Source: Lineus longissimus (taxonomy: Eukaryota > Nemertea > Pilidiophora > Heteronemertea > Lineidae). From it: a DNA stretch of 64,000 nt. Positions 1-12,000 of the stretch are shown in pieces. The notes beneath the pieces are model-generated. The model worked only from the letters and a program-made list of their open reading frames with translations, searched no databases and had not been told where the DNA came from. The DNA lies in NCBI RefSeq assembly GCF_910592395.1, contig NC_088311.1, positions 13,272,501 through 13,336,500 of the forward strand, written 5' to 3'. Numbering within the stretch: position 1 is the first letter of the stretch; every line of letters starts with the position of its first letter. The position numbers and the translations under genes were made by a program.

Positions 1-1
1 G

Positions 2-527
2 GTGCATGGATTAGCCAATCCAGGTGTGGCTGCAATGCCAGCAGTAACAGTTAGATTTAGATTGTCCCTAGCGGGAAATGAGAGGTTATGTGCTCATGAT
101 AGAGTGCTTGCAGACCTAAATGATATGAAAGAGTCATTCATACAGCGGTTTAGCCCACACCATAGCGAGTTTGCAAATACCAAATATTTTGACAATATTG
201 TTGACAAAACTGGTGAATCAGCAGAGCAATTTTACAGAAGATTAGGATTGAAGGACAAAGGATAAACTATAATGATCATCAGATAAGGACGAAGTTCTTA
301 CACTCTCTTCCTCAGGAATGCCAAAGAGCAGTTGTGATGGCCGCTCCAGTTGGAGCCAATGCCCAAGTCATTGCCAATTTAGCCCAAAATTATTTAGATA
401 TTATGCCAAAAACTGATAAAACTGTATCCTTTACAGATCACGTGCATCATGTAGCAGCTCCCTCACCAGATGTAGAGGACCTCAAAAGCACCATTCGAGA
501 ACTAGAAGCAAGCATTAAACTTCATGA
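2..527 (+). pseudogene. Retrotransposon Gag fragment, frameshifted
   Basis: Two overlapping frames read as one LTR-retrotransposon Gag (capsid-type) domain. The first (to 265) has the segment NDMKESFIQRF, which matches the usual W..F...F..RF region of Retrotrans_gag domains, and EQFYRRL. After a one-base frame change near 235-255 the reading continues with LHSLPQECQ and AQVIANLAQNY up to about 527. The left end is cut by the window edge. The right end fuses directly to satellite sequence at a short homology (ATGAAGTGTCATCAT). No zinc knuckle, protease or RT follows. It differs from the Gag at 3789, so it comes from another element. It is a dead fragment; family assignment is from overall pattern only. 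Confidence 0.6.
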
Positions 528-2358
528 AGTGTCATCATTAAATTGCGTCACCATTGTCTGTATAATGGACCTTTAAGCATAAAGACATGCTCTACTCAGC
601 TAGGCCTAAATGTACCTAAAAGTCCTAGGTTTTGATGTATTCGAGCATGTCACCACATGCATATTCATTCCATAAGGGTTAACCCGCTGGACCAGCTATA
701 GACTATGTACGTGTTGTGAAGAGCCAGGAATTTTAGTTCCTTGAAAGCCACACCGGTTCATCCAGACATACAATCATGGGTTCTCCCCGGGATCGAACCC
801 GGGCCCTATTGCGTGGTAGCCAGCAGTGTTAACCACTAGGCTATGAGGCTCCTCATGTCCCCGGTTTCAATGTATCGAGCATGTCATCAAACGCACACAT
901 TCATGAGGCCTCATCCCAGAAGACCAGATGGAGTTTCATGTCAACATGGCCTGTATAATGCACACAAAGCTTTAGAAAGGCCACTCCTTTAGCTTCAAAC
1001 ATCTACTCCGCTAGGCTTACATGTTCCTCGAAGTTGTCTTCATTTCCCCGGTTTGAATATATCGAGCATGTCACCACACGCATAGTCATTCATAAGGTCC
1101 AGTCCCTGGGACCAGATGGAGTGTCATTGGTAAATTGTGTCACAATGGACTGTTTAATGCAACCGAAGCTTTAGAAAGGCCACTCCTCTAAGCTGCATAC
1201 ATCCTTTACTCAGTTAGGCTACGTGTACCACAAAGTTGTCCTCATTTCCCCGCTTTGAATGTATCGAGCATGTTATCACACATACAGTCATTCATTAGTC
1301 TTCAATCCTGGGTCTTGATGAAGTGTCATCATTAAATTGCGTCACCATTGTCTGTATAATGGACCTTAAGCATAAAGACATGCTCTACTCAGCTAGGCCT
1401 AAATGTACCTTAAATACGTCCTTATGTCCTAGGTTTTGATGTATTCGAGCATGTCACCACATGCATATTCATTCCATAAGGGTTTACCCGCTGGACAAGC
1501 TATAGACTATGTACGTGTTGTGAAGAGCCAGGAATTTTACTTCCTTGAAAGCCACGCCGGTTCATCCAGAAATACAATCCTGGGTTCTCCCCGGGATCGA
1601 ACCCGGGCCCTATTGCGTGGTAGCCAGCAGTGTTAACCACTAGGCTATGAGGCACCTCATGTCCCCGGTTTGAATGTATCGAGCATGTTATCACACACAC
1701 AGTCATTCATGAGTCCACAATCCTGGGACTTGATGAAGTGTCATCATTAAATTGCGTCACCATTGTCTGTATAATGGACCTTAAGCATAAAGACATGCTC
1801 TACTCAGCTAGGCCTAAATGTACCTCAAATACGTCCTTATGTCCTTATGTCCTAGGTTTTGATGTATTCGAGCATGTCACCACATGCATATTCATTCCAT
1901 AAGGATTTACCCGCTGGACCAGCTATAGACTATGTACGTGTTGTGAAGAGCCAGGAATTTTAGTTCCTTGAAAGCCACGCCGGTTCATCCAGAAATACAA
2001 TCCTGGGTTCTCCCCGGGATCGAACCCGGGCCCTATTGCGTGGTAGCCAGCAGTGTTAACCACTAGGCTATGAGGCTCCTCATGTCCCCGGTTTGAATGT
2101 ATCGAGCATGTTATCACACACACAGTCATTCATTAGTCCACAATCCTGGGACTTGATGAAGTGTCATCATTAAATTGCGTCACCATTGTCTGTATAATGG
2201 ACCTTAAGCATAAAGACATGCTTTACTCAGCTAGGCCTAAATGTACCTCAAATACGTCCTTATGTCCTAGGTTTTGATGAATTCGAGCATGTCACCACAT
2301 GCATATTCATTCAATAAGGGTTTACCCGCTGGACCAGCTATAGACTATGTACGTGTTG
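526..2358. repeat. Satellite array, left segment
   Basis: This is tandem repetitive DNA made of related ~200-bp subunits, recognised by the recurring words ATCGAGCATGT, CATTCATTAGTC and TAGAAAGGCCACTCC. Some subunits carry a tRNA-derived insert, giving repeat lengths of about 415-425 bp and 790-805 bp. Full tRNA-like cores in this segment lie at 785-852, 1589-1656 and 2012-2079 on the minus strand. Open reading frames here are repeat artefacts. The segment ends abruptly at 2358, inside the tRNA-derived insert, where the truncated 5' LTR begins. Confidence 0.9.
785..852 (-). repeat. tRNA-derived core of the satellite (representative copy)
   Basis: On the minus strand the core reads like a tRNA gene: GGAGCCT, then an A box (TAGCCTAGTGG), then a B box (GGTTCGATCCC) inside a CCCGGG stem. 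Against the tRNA-Glu-like T-arm (GGTTCGATTCCC) one T is missing, so the T loop has six rather than seven bases, and the D and anticodon stems pair poorly. It is therefore a tRNA-derived (SINE-like) head, not a working tRNA. Other full copies start near 1589, 2012, 9100, 9884, 11468, 11882, 12297, 13085, 13869, 15460, 15875, 16663, 17467, 17882 and 18297. Copies near 7921, 8700, 10686 and 14671 have lost the B box; 19106 and 19510 have lost 13 bases of it. The A box is kept in all. Confidence 0.75.
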
Positions 2359-2815
2359 CCGAATTTCACAGAAGAAAGACCGCAGTCGAGCCTTTGACAG
2401 TGCAGCGCACATGTTTGAAGTGGGCGGAAGTTGCCCAGGTTCTTGTACTAAAATGCATCCATGAGTTACGGATGTTTATCTTACTATGTCTTACACCTAG
2501 GATCTTGTACTATTAAATTTGTGTAGAGGGAGAAAAGTGTGATACTAAAGCCGAAGGCAGTGTAGCAGACGGAGTAGTCCTTGTTCGTGATTGTCACTCT
2601 TCAGACACTTGTCTCGTTATGGATTGTCTTCAGCTGGTTGCGATGTGGAATGGATAATGTCTCCCTAGGCTATCCCTCTCTGATGTGTTGGAGGACTCAG
2701 ACTTGCACTTGCAGCACTGTATGGGTGTCTCTTAGATACCGTCGGATCCAAGTAGCATATGCTAGCTACTAAAGAAAACTCGACTCAATTCGAGGAGGTC
2801 ACCTTTCCCGCGACA
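2359..2815 (+). repeat. Truncated 5' LTR
   Basis: This region matches 7049-7507 almost base for base and ends with the same CGACA. The U3 part (the first ~222 bp of the 3' LTR, 6827-7048) is missing, and with it the CCAAT and TATA-like promoter elements. The left junction joins satellite sequence ending GTGTTG directly to CCGAATTTC. Confidence 0.88.
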
Positions 2816-2817
2816 AA

Positions 2818-2834
2818 TGGTGGCAGCGGTGGGA
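2818..2834 (+). promoter_or_regulatory. Primer binding site (tRNA-Leu type)
   Basis: Two bases after the LTR end lies TGGTGGCAGCGGTGGGA. This is complementary to CCA plus the last bases of animal tRNA-Leu(AAG), which ends CCCACCGCTGCCA. It is the expected place and length for minus-strand priming in an LTR retrotransposon. Confidence 0.85.
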
Positions 2835-3788
2835 TGCTGCATATAGGCTAGTGCATGTCGAGATCGCGGCCTGCTGATGTCAATGGATGTATGTGACATG
2901 CTGATGGTGCTGTCGTGTATTGGTGTAGCAGTGGTGCTACTATCCTGTCCCCGTCTATGCTGTGTTCTTGGTGGACGGGTGATGTCGGTCATCCAATCTA
3001 AGCTGATGATGTCAAGTTTCAAGCTCCTTTGATCAGTTAGTTGATCTGCTGATGCTGTACTACGACTAGACTGGTAGTGGTAGGCTGTACTCTCTTACTC
3101 TGGTGGAGATGGTGTGCTGTGAAGTGGTACCAGTGCAGAGACTTAATTACTTTACTCAATTTGGTATTTAAAATCTTCTTTGTATTTTCTAATACATCGC
3201 ATTTTTGTCCAACTTTAATTGTGGCAAGAGGGTTTATAAATTCCCGCTTTCCCCAAATTGGACCGGTGCTGAGGACCGTGTTCTGTGGATGAAGTGCTGG
3301 TAACCTCTCTCCACACTTGTATTTTATAAATTGTGCCACAATATTAGTTAGACCAGTGTTTTGCCATCATTTTAGAACGGTATAAAACCTGACCATCGTT
3401 GGTTGCTGTTCATTGAACTGCACTTCATGTCGTCTGGTGTATGGGTATTGAGTCACTGCCATCTTGATTTCATGTATGTCATGTATGTTGCACGCATCTT
3501 GGTGTTTTATTCAGGTTATTTTTTATGGTTAAGGGTGCTTGCCTTACATTTTATCTGGAATAGTCCAGTCATTATTGTGATGCCTCACGGTTGTTAACCT
3601 TGGTTCAATTCAAATTTGGTGTTGCTCTGCTGCATTGGTGTTTTTCATTAATTTCTTAATTTGTCTTAGTCAGGCAACGGGCCTGTTAGTGTTATTGTAG
3701 TATAGCTTAGTACTAAAAACATTTAGTGAGAAAGTCTAGTGTAGACTATATGTTTATTTATTAAGTGGTATAATCTAAGACAGTAGTA

Positions 3789-4337
3789 ATGGATGCGGCA
3801 CAACTAGCAGAGGCAAACCGTCAGTTAGCGGAGACTTTGGCTACGGCCTTGGGCAATCTTCGTCTGCGGCAAGCACCCACGGTAAAACTTTCAAAATTCT
3901 ATGGCACACCCAAAAAACCTGGTGATCCAACGTTAAGGGAATGGCTAGAGGAGGTGGATGTTTATGCGCGCCAGCTTGGTTACAATAATGCTAGAAAGGC
4001 TGCGGCGTTAGTGGACCATCTCGGTGGGTCAGCTCGTGAGGAGATTTTATGCCATCCTGAGGGTTTACGTAATGATTATGATAGGGTGGTCCGAGTCTTG
4101 ACTGCCAGTTTCGCCCCACCGGAGACTGTGTCATCGCTTAGTTCAGCTTTCCATGCAAGGGGTCAGCTTGAGGATGAGTCCCTGTTGGATTTTAGTCGTG
4201 CATTAATGCGTCTGTATGGTAGAATGCGGGAAGCCGCTGTCGCTGGTGCTGAGCGAGATGCCATAGTCGTGTTGCGTAACAACGCCGGAATAGAGGGAGG
4301 CACCGTAACCCCAACCGGTTGCCGAGATCTGTCTTAG
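3789..4337 (+). CDS. Short Gag protein of the LTR element
   Basis: The frame gives a 182-residue protein starting at the first ATG after the long leader. After an alanine/leucine-rich N-terminus (about residues 1-35) comes KLSKFYGTPKK and LREWLEEVDVYARQLGY, a typical start of a Retrotrans_gag capsid domain, followed by a helical region with SFAPPETVSSL and LDFSRALMRLYGRM. The last ~20 residues look unrelated (a Gly/Thr-rich tail), and there is no zinc knuckle, so the Gag appears cut short, probably by the deletion that removed pol. Such Gag-only elements are mobilised by related full-length elements. The leader between primer site and start codon is ~950 bp, which is long. Confidence 0.7.
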   Translation: MDAAQLAEANRQLAETLATALGNLRLRQAPTVKLSKFYGTPKKPGDPTLREWLEEVDVYARQLGYNNARKAAALVDHLGGSAREEILCHPEGLRNDYDRVVRVLTASFAPPETVSSLSSAFHARGQLEDESLLDFSRALMRLYGRMREAAVAGAERDAIVVLRNNAGIEGGTVTPTGCRDLS

Positions 4338-4339
4338 GA

Positions 4340-6826
4340 CAATAAGCCACTTCTCAATTCATTCTTCCTGTTGCAGCCAGTAACATTCTTGTCTTTCACT
4401 CCTAGTACTGGTACTCATGTTGCTTTAGTTATTGGTAAATTTTGGCCAGGGCTGAGACGTTGGTTGTCTGTGAAGTCATAGGGTGCTTCTTGCTGTCAGA
4501 TCAGGTGATTTGTGGGATTTGCGAGCTTATAGAAGCTGGATGCTGTTTAAATTGTAAACATTGGGAGTGCCTCTGGCAAGAGCTCTGCTAGTAGGTAGCT
4601 CCATGTTTACAATTGGTGGACTTTGGGTGCCACCAACATTTGTCTCATAAGTAAAAATTGGTCGTGGACTTTGGGAGCCACTGTGGACTTTGGGAGCCAC
4701 TAAAGCTGTCTGACAGATTTAAATATTTTGGACTTTGGGAGCCAATAAATAGCTGTGGACTTTGGGAGCCACTGTGGACTTTGGGTGCCACTAAATCTGT
4801 CTGGTAGGATTGACCGTCGTGGACTTTGGGGGCCACTATACTTGTTTGGCAGATGTCAACTGTCGTCAACTTTGGACATTGCTGGGTCTGACAGTTTCAG
4901 CATCAGGGACAGTAGATTTCGTAGATTTTGGAAGTCTTGACAATTTAAGATGAGTGCCACTATTGGGGGCAATAGTGCTGGTTAAAACAGGGAAGGGTTG
5001 GCATTGAAGTTATAAGACATATGAAGAATAGATAGCCTAGATTATAAGGGGGCTATTGGTGTTGACAAGAAGTTCTATTGTTGTGTAAATTAGGAATCAT
5101 AGTTATTAAAGGGTTAATAATTTGGTATTTTTCCATTTTAAAGGGTTTAAAATGGTTCAGTATTTTTCAATGGGTATGTTTTATCCAAGTAGTCACTGAA
5201 GGAGTAATGTACAGTCAATTTTTGTGTAGTATTTGGAATGGTTCAAATTTGAATTGTACTACAGGTGACAGGAGGATGTTTTAAGGTAGAATTCAAATAT
5301 TAATAGTTGGTATGATTATTTGAGACTTCATTTTGTGAAATGCAAGTCCGTAGCTACAGGTTTTAGAGGCTACTCTGTACGCCATAGTTGTGCGTGTAAG
5401 AACAGTATTACAAATTTAGGAAAACAAACTCTGTCCCAATGGTCCAGTTTGGTAAAAATCTGGTGATTGGTCGATTCTGACTGGATGATAATTGGGATTT
5501 GCGAGCCTTTGCTGGGTCCCTGTCAGATACTGGGCGCGGAGTCCAGAAGCATGGTGGACATGCTACAGCGTGGCAGCACGCTAAAATCTGACATAGTATG
5601 GTGGACTTTGGGTGCCACTAAAGCATGTTGGACATGCTTAATATTATTTGGTTAGTGTTCAAAATTGCCATTTTGGCGTGCAGACTGGGACCAATTGGAC
5701 AGTGTTTGGAGTAAAGCAATTCGTTATCAAGATTGATAAGGAATCCTGATCGTAAGGGGTTAATCAGGCAAGAGTTTGTAAGCACTTCAAGTGGTATTAA
5801 TAGATGGTCATCATATTCTGGTATTTAGAATCAATCATTGAATTCATTTTGTACTAAAGAAACAACTATTCTAAAATTCTGTAAGGTTGCAGAAATCCCA
5901 AGTCTGGTGCTATTCGGTAGCATTATTTATTTTAAGACTGGAGTTCTTGCGGCTTTCATTGTAACAAACCTCTAATTTTAAGATTTTGGGGGTAATTTAA
6001 CAACTCTTGGTTCGCGCTGTTACTCAAATAGCTTTTATTTTGAAGCTAGGGTTGTTCGGATTTTTGATATCAAAATACTTTCTAAAACTTAGTTAGGTCG
6101 CTGTTACAATCGTCCAGTTTCCAAACTCTTCGCGCTACCAAATAATTAAAAAAATCCATGTAAAGTTGTATCATTTCAACTTGGAATTTTGTGGCAGTGA
6201 TCTCATTGTGTTATTTTTAAGTTAGTTTAAGGAAATGACAGAAATATTTGTTGTATTCAGGCCAAATGGCTGTTAAAGTGTTAATTTGATTGTTCAGGTA
6301 GTTGCTTTAGAGATAGATCTCATTCTTCCTTGGAAACTTTGGCTCAATTTCACTGTTAAAGTCACTGTAGTAACTTCTTGGATCTGTTCTCTGACCCTGA
6401 CCTAGATTTGTGTCAACTCAGTGGTTTTGGCAGTCTGCCCATTTTAATGTTATTGTTGGCTTCCTGGAAGTTGGCTCTGTGCCAAGTAGGTCAGCTACAA
6501 TGTAGATTGTATAGTCCAGTCATTTTAAGAAACACAACTGTCAACTAAAAACAAAATTGTTCTGTCTTTAAAAGTATTTCATTTATTGTCAACTTCTGAA
6601 AAGTAACTGAGTCGATTATACTGTAATAAGTTCTTGTTGTTGTTGGTAAATAACTCCTGCTCATAAAGTTTAAGTTTAAGTAGTAGGCCTTTGCACTTAA
6701 CTTGGTGCCATGTTTTATATAATTGTAAACTACGTGGACCCAGGGTTCTTTCGGTTTTCTTTTGGTATCATGCTGGTCTTTCTTTTGGTTACTTGAGGGC
6801 AAGTAACGGTCAAAAACTGGGGGAAT
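4340..6826 (+). other. Non-coding interior of the LTR element
   Basis: About 2.5 kb between the Gag stop and the 3' LTR contain no frame resembling protease, RT, RNase H, integrase or envelope. Apart from the 18-19-bp repeat block the sequence is A/T-rich and looks unconstrained. The polypurine tract is at 6811-6825 (AAAAACTGGGGGAA), directly before TGTCG. Confidence 0.7.
4616..4838 (+). repeat. Short dispersed/tandem repeat, TGGACTTTGGGAGCCAC
   Basis: About seven copies of an 18-19-bp word (TGGACTTTGGG[A/T/G]GCCAC) occur at roughly 4618, 4665, 4683, 4729, 4753, 4772 and 4820, with another near 5602. Each copy is bounded by GTGG and CCAC and could form a small hairpin. The block lies in the non-coding interior of the LTR element where pol would be. 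Both-strand reading frames over it are artefacts. Confidence 0.8.
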
Positions 6827-7507
6827 TGTCGGGGAGTAGATTTATCTCGTTTCAATTTAAACTGGGTCAATGTGGTCCTATCGTATTTTTTAAATAATTC
6901 CGTAATCTTAGGATAGAGGCGCTGCCTCTTTTTACAAATATGTGAAACCGGCGAGCACTGTGATTGGCTGATTGGTTCACATTTTCACATGTTCCTTTCC
7001 CGTCCCAATAAAAGGGTGCAACGGGGTTCTCGCAGGGGAGTCCGAAGCCGAATTTCACAGAAGAAAGACCGCAGACGAGCCTTTGACAGTGCAGCGCACA
7101 TGTTTGAAGTGGGCGGAAGTTGCCCAGGTTCTTGTACTAAAATGCATCCATGTGGAGTTACGGATGTTTATCTTACTATGTCTTACACCTAGGATCTTGT
7201 ACTATTAAATTTGTGTAGAGGGAGAAAAGTGTGATACTAAAGCCGAAGGCAGTGTAGCAGACGGAGTAGTCCTTGTTCGTGATTGTCACTCTTCAGACAC
7301 TTGTCTCGTTATGGATTGTCTTCAGCTGGTTGCGACGTGGAATGGATAATGTCTCCCTAGGCTATCCCTCTCTGATGTGTTGGAGGACTCAGACTTGCAC
7401 TTGCAGCACTGTATGGGTGTCTCTTAGATACCGTCGGATCCAAGTAGCATATGCTAGCTACTAAAGAAAACTCGACTCAATTCGAGGAGGTCACCTTTCC
7501 CGCGACA
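6827..7507 (+). repeat. Complete 3' LTR
   Basis: This 681-bp LTR starts TGTCGGGGAG and ends CCGCGACA. The U3 part carries two ATTGG motifs (inverted CCAAT boxes) near 6961-6975 and a TATA-like AATAAAAG near 7007, so transcription would be expected to start near 7035-7050. This is very close to the point where the truncated 5' LTR begins. Confidence 0.88.
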
Positions 7508-9099
7508 TTTAGAAAGGCCACTCCTCTAAGCTGCAGACATCCTTTACTCAGTTAGGCTACGTGTACCACAAAGTTGTCCTCATTTCCCCGGTTTAAATGT
7601 ATCGAGCATGTTATCACACACACAGTCATTCATTAGTCCACAATCCTGGAACTTGATGAAGTGTCATCATTAAATTGTGTCACCATTGTCTGTATAATGG
7701 ACCTTAAGCATAAAGACATTCTTTACTCTGCTAGGCCTAAATGTACCTCAAATACGTCCTTATGTCCTAGGTTTTGATGTATTCGAGCATGTCACCACAT
7801 GCATATTCATTCCATAAGGGTTTACCCGCTGGACCAGCTATAGACTATGTACGTGTTGTGAAGAGCCAGGAATTTTAGTTCCTTGAAAGCCACACCGGTT
7901 CATCCAGAAATACAATCATGGGTTCTATTGCGTGGTAGCCAGCAGTGTTAACCACTAGGCTATGAGGCTCCTCATGTCCCCGGTTTCAATGTATCGAGCA
8001 TGTTATCACACACACAGTCATTCATTAGTCCACAATCCTGGGACTTGATGAAGTGTCATCATCAAATTGCGTCACCATTGTCTGTATAATGGACCTTAAG
8101 CATAAAGACATGCTCTACTCAGCAAGGCCTAAATGTACCTCAAATACGTTCTTATGTCCTAGGTTTTGATGTATTCGAGCATGTCACCACACGCATAGTC
8201 ATTCATAAGGTCCAGTCCCTGGGACCAGATGGAGTGTCATCGGTAAATTGTGTCACAATGGACTGTTTAATGCAACCGAAGCTTTAGAAAGGCCACTCCT
8301 CTAAGCTGCAGACATCCTTTACTCAGTTAGGCTACGTGTATCACAAAGTTGTCCTCATTTCCCCGGTTTGAATGTATCGAGCATGTTATCACACACACAG
8401 TCATTCATTAGTCTTCAATCCTGGGACTTGATGAAGTGTCATCATTAAATTGCGTCTCCATTGTCTGTATAATGGACCTTAAGCATAAAGACATGCTCTA
8501 CTCAGCTAGGCCTAAATGTACCTCAAATACGTCCTTATGTCCTAGGTTTTGATGTATTCGAGCATGTCACCACATGCATATTCATTCCATAAGGGTTTAC
8601 CCGCTGGACCAGCTATAGACTATGTACATGTACGTGTTGTGAAGAGCCAGGAATTTTAGTTCCTTGAAAGCCACACCGGTTCATCCAGAAATACAATCAT
8701 GGGTTCTATTGCGTGGTAGCCAGCAGTGTTAACCACTAGGCTATGAGGCTCCTCATGTCCCCGGTTTCAATGTATCGAGCATGTTATCACACACACAGTC
8801 ATTCATTAGTCCACAATCCTGGGACTTGATGAAGTGTCATCATCAAATTGCGTCACCATTGTCTGTATAATGGACCTTAAGCATAAAGACATGCTCTACT
8901 CAGCAAGGCCTAAATGTACCTCAAATACGTTCTTATGTCCTAGGTTTTGATGTATTCGAGCATGTCACCACATGCATATTCATTCCATAAGGGTTTACCC
9001 GCTGGACCAGCTATAGACTATGTACGTGTTGTGAAGAGCCAGGAATTTTAGTTCCTTGAAAGCCACACCGGTTCATCCAGACATACAATCATGGGTTCT

Positions 9100-12000
9100 C
9101 CCCGGGATCGAACCCGGGCCCTATTGCGTGGTAGCCAGCAGTGTTAACCACTAGGCTATGAGGCTCCTCATGTTCCCGGTTTCAATGTATCGAGCATGTC
9201 ATCAAACGCACACATTCATAAGGCCTCATCCCAGAAGACCAGATGGAGTTTCATGTCAACATGGCCTGTATAATGCACACAAAGCTTTAAAAAGGCCACT
9301 CCTTTAGCTTCAGACATCTACTCAGCTAGGCTTACATGTACCTCGAAGTTGTCTTCATTTCCCCGGTTTGAATATATAGAGCATGTCACCACACGCATAC
9401 AGTCATTCATAAGGTCCAGTCCCTGGGACCAGATGGAGTGTCATCGGTAAATTGTGTCACAATGGACTGTTTAATGCAACCGAAGCTTTAGAAAGGCCAC
9501 TCTTCTAAGCTGCAGACATCATTTACTCAGTTAGGCTACGTGTACCACAAAGTTGTCCTCATTTCCCCGCTTTGAATGTATCGAGCATGTTATCACACAC
9601 ACAGTCATTCATTAGTCTTCAATCACTAAATTGCGTGACCATTGTCTGTATAATGGACCTTTAAGCATAAAGACATGCTCTACTCAGCTAGGCCTAAATG
9701 TACCTCAAATATGTCCTTATGTCCTAGGTTTTGATGTATTCGAGCATGTCACCACATGCATATTCATTCCAAAAGGGTTTACCCGCTGGACCAGCTATAG
9801 ACTATGTACGTGTTGTGAAGAGCCAGGAATTTTAGTTCCTTGAAAGCCACACCGGTTCATCCAGAAATACAATCATGGGTTCTCCCCGGGATCGAACCCG
9901 GGCCCTATTGCGTGGTAGCCAGCAGTGTTAACCACTAGGCTATGAGGCTCCTCATGTCCTCGGTTTCAATGTATCGAGCATGTCATCAAACGCACACATT
10001 CATAAGGCCTCATCCCAGAAGACCAGATGGAGTTTCATGTCAACATGGCCTGTATAATGCACACAAAGCTTTGGAAAGGCCACTCCTTCAGCTTCAGACA
10101 TCTACTCAGCTAGGCTTACATGTACCTCGAAGTTGTCTTCATTTCCCCGGTTTGAATATATCGAGCATGTCACCACACGCATAGTCATTCATAAGGTCCA
10201 GTCCCTGGGACCAGATGGAGTGTCATCGGTAAATTGTGTCACAATGGACTGTTTAATGCAACCGAAGCTTTAGAAAGGCCACTCCTCTAAGCTGCAGACA
10301 TCCTTTACTCAGTTAGGCTACGTGTATCACAAAGTTGTCCTCATTTCCCCGGTTTGAATGTATCGAGCATGTTATCACACACACAGTCATTCATTAGTCT
10401 TCAATCCTGGGACTTGATGAAGTGTCATCATTAAATTGCGTCTCCATTGTCTGTATAATGGACCTTAAGCATAAAGACATGCTCTACTCAGCTAGGCCTA
10501 AATGTACCTCAAATACGTCCTTATGTCCTAGGTTTTGATGTATTCGAGCATGTCACCACATGCATATTCATTCCATAAGGGTTTACCCGCTGGACCAGCT
10601 ATAGACTATGTACATGTACGTGTTGTGAAGAGCCAGGAATTTTAGTTCCTTGAAAGCCACACCGGTTCATCCAGAAATACAATCATGGGTTCTATTGCGT
10701 GGTAGCCAGCAGTTTTAACCACTAGGCTATGAGGCTCCTCATGTCCCCGGTTTCAATGTATCGAGCATGTCATCAAACGCACACATTCATAAGGCCTCAT
10801 CCCAGAAGACCAGATGGAGTTTCATGTCAACATGGCCTGTATAATGCACACAAAGCTTTAGAAATGCCACTCCTTTAGCTTCAGACATCAGCTAGGTTTA
10901 CATGTACCTCGAAGTTGTCTTCATTTCCCCGGTTTGAATATATCGAGCATGACCACACGCATTGTCATTCATAAGGTCCAGTCCCTGGGACCAGATGGAG
11001 TGTCATCGGTAAATTGTGTCACAATGGACTGTTTAATGCAACCGAAGCTTTAGAAAGGCCACTCCTCTAAGCTGCAGACATCCTTTACTCAGTTAGGCTA
11101 CGTGTACCACAAAGTTGTCCTCATTTCCCCGGTTTGAATGTATCGAGCATGTTATCACACACACAGTCATTCATTAGTCCACAATCCTGGGACTTGATGA
11201 AGTGTCATCATTAAATTGTGTCACCATTGTCTGTATAATGGACCTTAAGCATAAAGACATTCTTTACTCTGCTAGGCCTAAATGTACCTCAAATACGTCC
11301 TTATGTCCTAGGTTTTGATGTATTCGAGCATGTCACCACATGCATATTCATTCCATAAGGGTTTACCCGCTGGACCAGCTATAGACTATGTATGTGTTGT
11401 GAAGAGCCAGGAATTTTAGTTCCTTGAAGGCCACACCGGTTCATCCAGAAATACAATCATGGGTTCTCCCCGGGATCGAACCCGGGCCCTATTGCGTGGT
11501 AGCCAGCAGTGTTAACCACTAGGCTATGAGGCTCCTCATGTCCCCGGTTTCAATGTATCGAGCATGTTATCACACACACAGTCATTCATTAGTCCACAAT
11601 CCTGGGACTTGATGAAGTGTCATCATTAAATTGCGTCACCATTGTCTGTATAATGGACCTTAAGCATAAAGACATGCTCTACTCAGCTAGGCCTAAATGT
11701 ACCTCAAATCGTCCTTATGTCCTAGGTTTTGATGTATTCGAGCATGTCACCACATGCATATTCATTCCATAAGGGTTTATCCGCTGGACCAGCTATAGAC
11801 TATGTACGTGTTGTGAAGAGCCAGGAATTTTAGTTCCTTGAAAGCCACACCGGTTCATCCAGAAATACAATCATGGGTTCTCCCAGGGATCGAACCCGGG
11901 CCCTATTGCGTGGTAGCCAGCAGTGTTAACCACTAGGCTATGAGGCTCCTCATGTCCCCGGTTTCAATGTATCGAGCATGTTATCACACACACAGTCATT

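Larger units (their letters stand above)
2359..7507 (+). mobile_element. Gag-only LTR retrotransposon, 5'-truncated
   Basis: Two near-identical direct repeats (2359-2815 and 7049-7507) bound a 4-kb interior. The 3' LTR is complete: it starts TGTCG at 6827 after a purine tract and ends CGACA at 7507, a perfect 5-bp inverted terminal repeat. The 5' LTR lacks the first ~222 bp. A tRNA-Leu-type primer binding site follows the 5' LTR. The only coding region is a short Gag at 3789-4337; no protease, RT, RNase H or integrase frame is present, so the element is non-autonomous. The two LTR copies differ by a 3-base indel and very few substitutions, which implies a recent insertion. It interrupts the satellite array, but its flanks are not in register and no target duplication is visible. 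Confidence 0.85.

Noticed and set aside
1436-2516. Short open frames on both strands in the satellite array
   Set aside because: The same peptides recur with each repeat unit on both strands. They are translations of the repeat, with no splice or start context.
4645-4940. Coding repeats on both strands within the LTR interior
   Set aside because: They are explained by the GTGGACTTTGGGAGCCAC repeat; no protein family is visible.
6545-7208. Possible env-like or accessory frames near the 3' LTR
   Set aside because: Frames are short, overlap the LTR and have no hydrophobic or signal-peptide pattern.
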